This document shows positions 59,433 through 64,000 of a DNA stretch of 64,000 nucleotides, piece after piece; within the stretch, counting starts at the first letter, position 1; each line of letters starts with the position of its first letter. Both the position numbers and the translations under genes were made by a program. The stretch is taken from contig VXBA01002399.1 of assembly GCA_013399895.1 (NCBI GenBank), forward strand, positions 327,729-391,728, read 5' to 3'. This DNA is from Serilophus lunatus. Its lineage: Eukaryota > Chordata > Aves > Passeriformes > Eurylaimidae. The notes beneath the pieces are model-generated. The model made no database searches and was not told where the DNA came from. It saw only the letters and a list, made by a program, of their open reading frames with translations.

Positions 59433-62400
59433 AGGAAGGTATCCACCTTTTGTGTCCAGACACGACTCTTAAGAAACAGTGTGTTTTGCCAGCGTCCATG
59501 AAAGTCTGAGTTGTTGTTGAGAACTTTGAGTGTTCTCTGGGTTGACTTTACCCACTAGAACTTTGCACCTTTCTGGGAGCATTTCTGGGGATATGAAGCA
59601 GAGATGGTGTCTTCATTTCCGGCCATTTTCCTTCTTCCCCCACTCCCTCTGTGTGAGCGGCTCCCTGTGGTACCAGTCAACACTAATAAGGCAGAGGGAA
59701 ACTCTCCCTGTGTCTTCAAGAGTTGGTTGCCCCTCGCACCAGTGGTGGAGTTGCACTGACATCAGTACAACAACCATTCAGAGACCATTTCAACACTATT
59801 TCTGATGTACCAAGGTGTCTTATTTCAACCGTGCATTCCTGCCTGGTGCTGGGAAAATATATATCCCCTTGAGAGGCTTCTCATTCTACATGGCTCACAG
59901 AGGGCCTCTGTCAGGTGGCTTGCTGAGTAGAGTGTTCCCAGTTCCATATAACATGGTGTGGGCCACCCCACCATGCTTCAAGGTGCATCATCACTTCCCT
60001 TTGCTTACTGGGCACTTATTCAGTTTGTTAAGTTTTCAACTCAAGGTTAAATAAAATAAACAAAACCCCTCCCTGGCCAGCAGGACAGCTCTGAAAAAGG
60101 TGAAAATGTGTATCTCCAAGTGCTTAGCTCTGAAAGATCATTTATTTGCTTCTAGGGCCAAAGTCACATTAGTTCATTTGTTTTATTTTGTGATATCGTC
60201 ATCCCAACATCGCTCTGAGAGGAGGAGGAAGGGTTGGAGAACAACCTGTCTCAGCAGTGAGGAACAAAGTGTTCATTCAGTGAATCTTGTTGACTGCAAT
60301 CTATTGGATGACTTTTGCACGTTTCACTTCTAATTAACTACTATACATTTTCTTGGGATTAGTGACTTGTCAGCATTTTTGGAAGCTGGTGCTAGGAATT
60401 TTAAATAATAACAGCATTTATCTTCTGCACAGACACATTGAGGTTAGGCTGATAAAGATAAGTGAGGAGTTACAACAGGTTCTTCTAAGTCTAGGAATGA
60501 AAGGTGAGAGAAGATTGGCACTTTTTTAATAAATATAAGAATAATTTCATCTAATAATGATATTCCTTGTATTAGTAGACATAAGAGAACCAAGTATCTT
60601 TCCTAGAAGTTAATATTAGGAAATAAGTTTTCTGTCCTGCTAAGTTTTCCCTGTCAAATCCTGGCCTTAGCTGCTGACCAAACTCTTTGTCCCCTCAGAC
60701 AGGAGCTCTGATGTGGAGAGGAGGAATTTAAGTTGCCATCCCAGGAAGCACACCAGTATCTGCTGGAGTTCATTCCTGTTTGAGGCTAAATTTACACCCA
60801 TCCTCCCAGCAGTGTCCAAAAGACTCTTAAATCTCACAGAGAGGGGCTTTACCAGGAGGTAGATGAATCCAAATTAGAAACAAGGCATCCCTCTCCCCCT
60901 CATCAAACTGTAAATAATAACAGTGCTTGTCAGGAGCCGTCGTGGCAAAGTGCTCTTTCCCACACAAAATTGCCAGCTGCTTCTTGGGCACCTCTGGAAG
61001 TGACAGTGCTGGGCTCAGAGCAGGGTGCAGTGACGTTGTGCCAGGCTGGAAACTGATACTGGCATGGTGTTAAGCCATCCAGACTCAGCATCTCCAAAGA
61101 TTTGCTGCTGCAGTTATAGTTATGACTGATATACATGTAAATGAGGTTGGGTTTTTAAATACAGAAAAAATTTCTGCTTATCTATGAGGCAATGGGGACA
61201 AATCTTATCACAGACCACAATGATGGGTACTCAGCCCCTGGGTTTGGAGCACAGCTGCATCCGAATACTGAGTGGCATTGTGCACCCTGAGCAGTGTTTT
61301 AAGACCTGGTCCTAAGTGTAAATCAGGATTTCTTTGAAGTTGTGCTGCTTTATCTCACCTGAGTGATGGGGCATTAAGGCAAAATCCTTGAGAGCTGATT
61401 AGTGGGCAAGGGTTTNAAAATAAAAAACACCACTGGAAAATGTTTTTTGAACAAACAGCTGCATTATAGCTGCCTCTATGTTTAGACTGAAATGATTTCC
61501 ATCTGGTGCTAGTCCTTGTAGCTGACCCCTTTTTGAAATTGTGGGGCAGAGAGGGAGACTTCCCTGCAAGCATTAAAGAAGACCAAATCTCTAGGTGCAG
61601 GCGAGATTTAGTAGGTGAGGAAATAAAGCAGAATAGTTTCAAATTGAAGTTTAATGTTAATCTTTTTTTAACTTTTTTATAATTTAAAAAAATACACTGA
61701 CATTTCTACATACTATGTATTTTACTGCTTCTCAGTATCTATTTTAAACCCTGCTAGAATACCAGCTTATCTGAAAATAAAGATTACTGTCTTTTCCATA
61801 ATAAAACAAATGCACCACTAGGTCCCTGTTTATTTGTACTGTGGCAGCACCTAGAGGCTCCTGACAGGGATGTCGCTTGATTGCAGAGCTGAGCATTGTC
61901 TGCAAACACACACACACTGAAATAGAACTTAATAGCCATTTTCACAAGCACCTTAATTTTTAAACACTTGAATCCTATGATGCAGCACTTCTTAGGACCT
62001 CCCTGAAGAGAAAGTTTCCTTAAATTGTTATTAATCTATTTCTGTGGCAATAAATCTTTATTAAATGGTTATTGTTATTTGAGATTAATGTCTGGTAAGT
62101 GTTAAGGAACTAAAACAATTACAGAACTTGGATAATCAGCAGCAGTTATGTGGCTTGAAATGGTGGATAATAAATTATTTATAATGGAAGCAATTGAGAA
62201 TATATATTGTCTGCCTAACAGCAAGCACAGAAAGCTTACTGACTTCTTTGTTTTTTACTTTTAGCAGAAAGGACATTTTGGAGTCAGATGCAGTGTACCT
62301 ATATCTGAGTTCCTCTGATCTGTATGGCTTAAACATCCTTATTAGTTCTTCTCTGAGTGAAGCTGCAGCATTTTCAATGGCTGAGTTCACTTTATTTGTC

Positions 62401-63843
62401 CACCTTTCTCTTGGTAATGTCTACAGGAGGAAACGGCTGTGTGTTGCTATTAAATGTGGCAGATTTGGAAAAGAAATCACTAAGCTGTGTAAGAAGAAAC
62501 TCAATTTTTCTAACTTTAAATTCAGCACTGAAGGATACAGCTTTGCCAAGGTTAACCTAGCCCTGCACAGTGATTTGGATGGATTGGGATGTAAATCTTT
62601 AGGAGTTAGCAAAGAACTGAGCACAGACACCAAGGCAGTAAAATAGTCAATATGAAACAGTGCCAGTATTTGTAACCTTCTCTTCTCCTGCCCTGCACTT
62701 CTGTGATGTGATCACCAGTGGAATAGAGGGAGTACCATCAAACAGATCCTGACTTTGTTAACTAACACTGAGTTCAATCCCTGATTTAAACAACAGCAGA
62801 ATTAGAGCTGCTTATAAGAAATACTGATTAGTCATGTGATGAATACATAATAAACAGATTTATAGTGTTTTTCCTCCAGCTGCTATTAGTAAGAAAATAA
62901 AGGCATGATTGCCTAAATACAAAAGAGAAATTTAATCTTCAACTAACCATAGTGATACATGGCAGGAAGAAACACAATCCATCTGTGCTTTCTCTGGCAA
63001 TGCTTTCCACCATTTGTTTTAGAGAAAGACATAAAGTTCTCATAATGCATCTGGATAGCTATGAAATGCTCTGACTACTGTGGGAGAGAGAAAAGGCATT
63101 TCTCCCTGAGTTCTATCAGCAATGCTTCTTGAAACATTAAGATTATCTCTTGTAATCATTATCCCGCCAAGGACAGCTGCAGAGTCCATGTTTAGTCAGG
63201 GACTGTATGTGCTAAAACCTGGAATAGCGGCGCTGAGTAATGCAGTTACTCCAGATTTTCTCAGAAGGAGAAAGACTTGATCGTAGATCAGTTAATTTTT
63301 TGGAGGCTGCACTGTGCTTTTTCTCTACATCTCAAAATTTTGGCTATAGTATAGGGTAGACACAGAGTGAGTTCCTTTTTGCTTACTCCAGATTAATTGC
63401 CTCTGGCTTTAATGGCAAGTTGTCTCCTATGTTTACTTCTTACATAAGGGAGTAAAATATTATGGCCTTCTCCCTGCATCCATGGTGATACTCCTCTTAC
63501 ACTTCTCACTTACATGTAACTTACAGAAGCAGGCTCAAAGCGCGGCTGCGATACCCTATCTGCTCACTGGCAGAGGGCTGTGCTGTACAGCTGGACTGCC
63601 TGGCTCCACTTCAGATCCAAAGAGTGGAGGTGCAACGATCAGTGAAGGGAATTTCCTAAGCAAAATGCCAGTGGCAGCCCATTCTGCTTGCCGTTTCTTG
63701 TACAGGTCCTGGGCACATCATGGGTCAGTGTCCCTGTCTCCTCAGTCTGGTCAGTCCCTTCAGGGCACACTGCAGTAAGCATCAGCTGAGAAGCCCCTTT
63801 ACTCTGAAGTTTTTGGATGACTTTTTGAACATCTACGTTGCAG
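59433..63843. other. Non-coding DNA with one exon-like region
   Basis: At 62265-62417 a plus-strand segment follows a strong pyrimidine tract (TTTTTTACTTTTAGCAG) and is open for about 50 codons (KDILESDAVYLYL...) before GTAATG. The opposite strand is equally open, reading ENAAASLREELIRMF, so coding status and strand are undecided. A short CA run lies near 61904-61917. One unresolved N is at 61416. Confidence 0.35.
61416..61416. other. Single unresolved base (N)
   Basis: A lone N in GGTTT-N-AAAAT. The other two single Ns in the window sit at an evident contig join and inside a microsatellite, so this one may also mark a join and not merely an ambiguous base. Confidence 0.9.
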
Positions 63844-63938
63844 AGGAACCTCCACCGACGTGTTTAAAAAGCTGTACCTTTTGAGATGAGAACCTGGAAG
63901 CAGACTTAAAGATTCTTTTGAAGAAAGAGAAAACAATG
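63844..63938 (+). other. Candidate 5' UTR exon ending at an ATG
   Basis: An acceptor-like ATCTACGTTGCAG is followed by 95 bases closed by stops in every frame, and then ACAATG directly before a strong donor GTAAGT at 63939. The ATG has A at position -3, a favourable start context. A leader exon whose last codon is the start codon is a known arrangement, with the coding sequence continuing beyond this window. Without an upstream promoter or a downstream exon in view this remains a splice-pattern guess. Confidence 0.28.
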
Positions 63939-64000
63939 GTAAGTACAGATTTGTGTTGACACCATTATGTTTAATAGAAATTTTTTACTTCCTGAAGGAT

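Noticed and set aside
1..64000. CRISPR array, rRNA, bacterial operon or intact retroviral genes
   Set aside because: No spaced direct repeats, ribosomal RNA blocks, operon-like gene packing, or gag/pol/env motifs were seen anywhere in the readable sequence.

Overview
This is a vertebrate nuclear sequence, almost certainly from a bird and probably a passerine. It holds at least nine CR1 LINE pieces in both orientations with the 3' ends typical of birds. It also holds a tRNA-Ile-headed, CR1-tailed SINE that resembles the TguSINE1 family known from zebra finch. The base composition is that of AT-rich intronic or intergenic DNA with one CpG island. Nothing prokaryotic is present: there are no operons, CRISPR arrays or rRNA genes, and nearly all open frames are chance ORFs.

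Layout. Bases 1-3.1 kb hold nothing recognisable. A CpG island lies at about 3.1-3.83 kb and is broken by a 301-N gap; it is the best promoter candidate. From 3.8 to 16 kb the DNA is AT-rich, with a SINE (8.77 kb), a decayed CR1 (10.6 kb), a GC-rich block (11 kb) and a CR1 reverse-transcriptase fragment (12.5-12.9 kb). From 16.0 to 17.2 kb there is an LTR with inverted ends and a 4-bp target duplication, its middle lost in an 847-N gap. At 17.3 and 17.9 kb lie two diverged copies of one segment. At 24.9-25.1 kb a 92-bp segment is repeated across a single N, probably an assembly fault. At 26.9-27.5 kb there is a roughly 600-bp (TTTTC)n array inside a longer pyrimidine-rich stretch. A CR1 with recognisable ORF2 remnants lies at 29.7-30.6 kb. 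A second, fully sequenced solo LTR of 671 bp with a 5-bp target duplication lies at 31.77-32.44 kb. A CR1 interrupted by another CR1 lies at 36.4-37.0 kb. From 40 to 54 kb I recognise no gene or repeat. Four more CR1 loci lie between 54.1 and 59.4 kb, and a possible 5' UTR exon ends the window at 63.84-63.94 kb.

Genes. No gene can be named from the sequence. A set of exon-like segments on the + strand (21.65-21.85, 31.56, 32.80, 37.15, 38.42, 38.97, 39.47 and 39.73 kb) has splice-like borders and mutually compatible reading phases. It ends in a stop codon followed 55 bases later by AATAAA. It could be the 3' half of an unidentified, fast-evolving gene whose promoter might be the CpG island. 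Each piece is short, I chose the borders by eye, and exon-like patterns arise by chance in this much DNA, so these entries carry low confidence. Two large gaps and three single-N joins limit what can be concluded.
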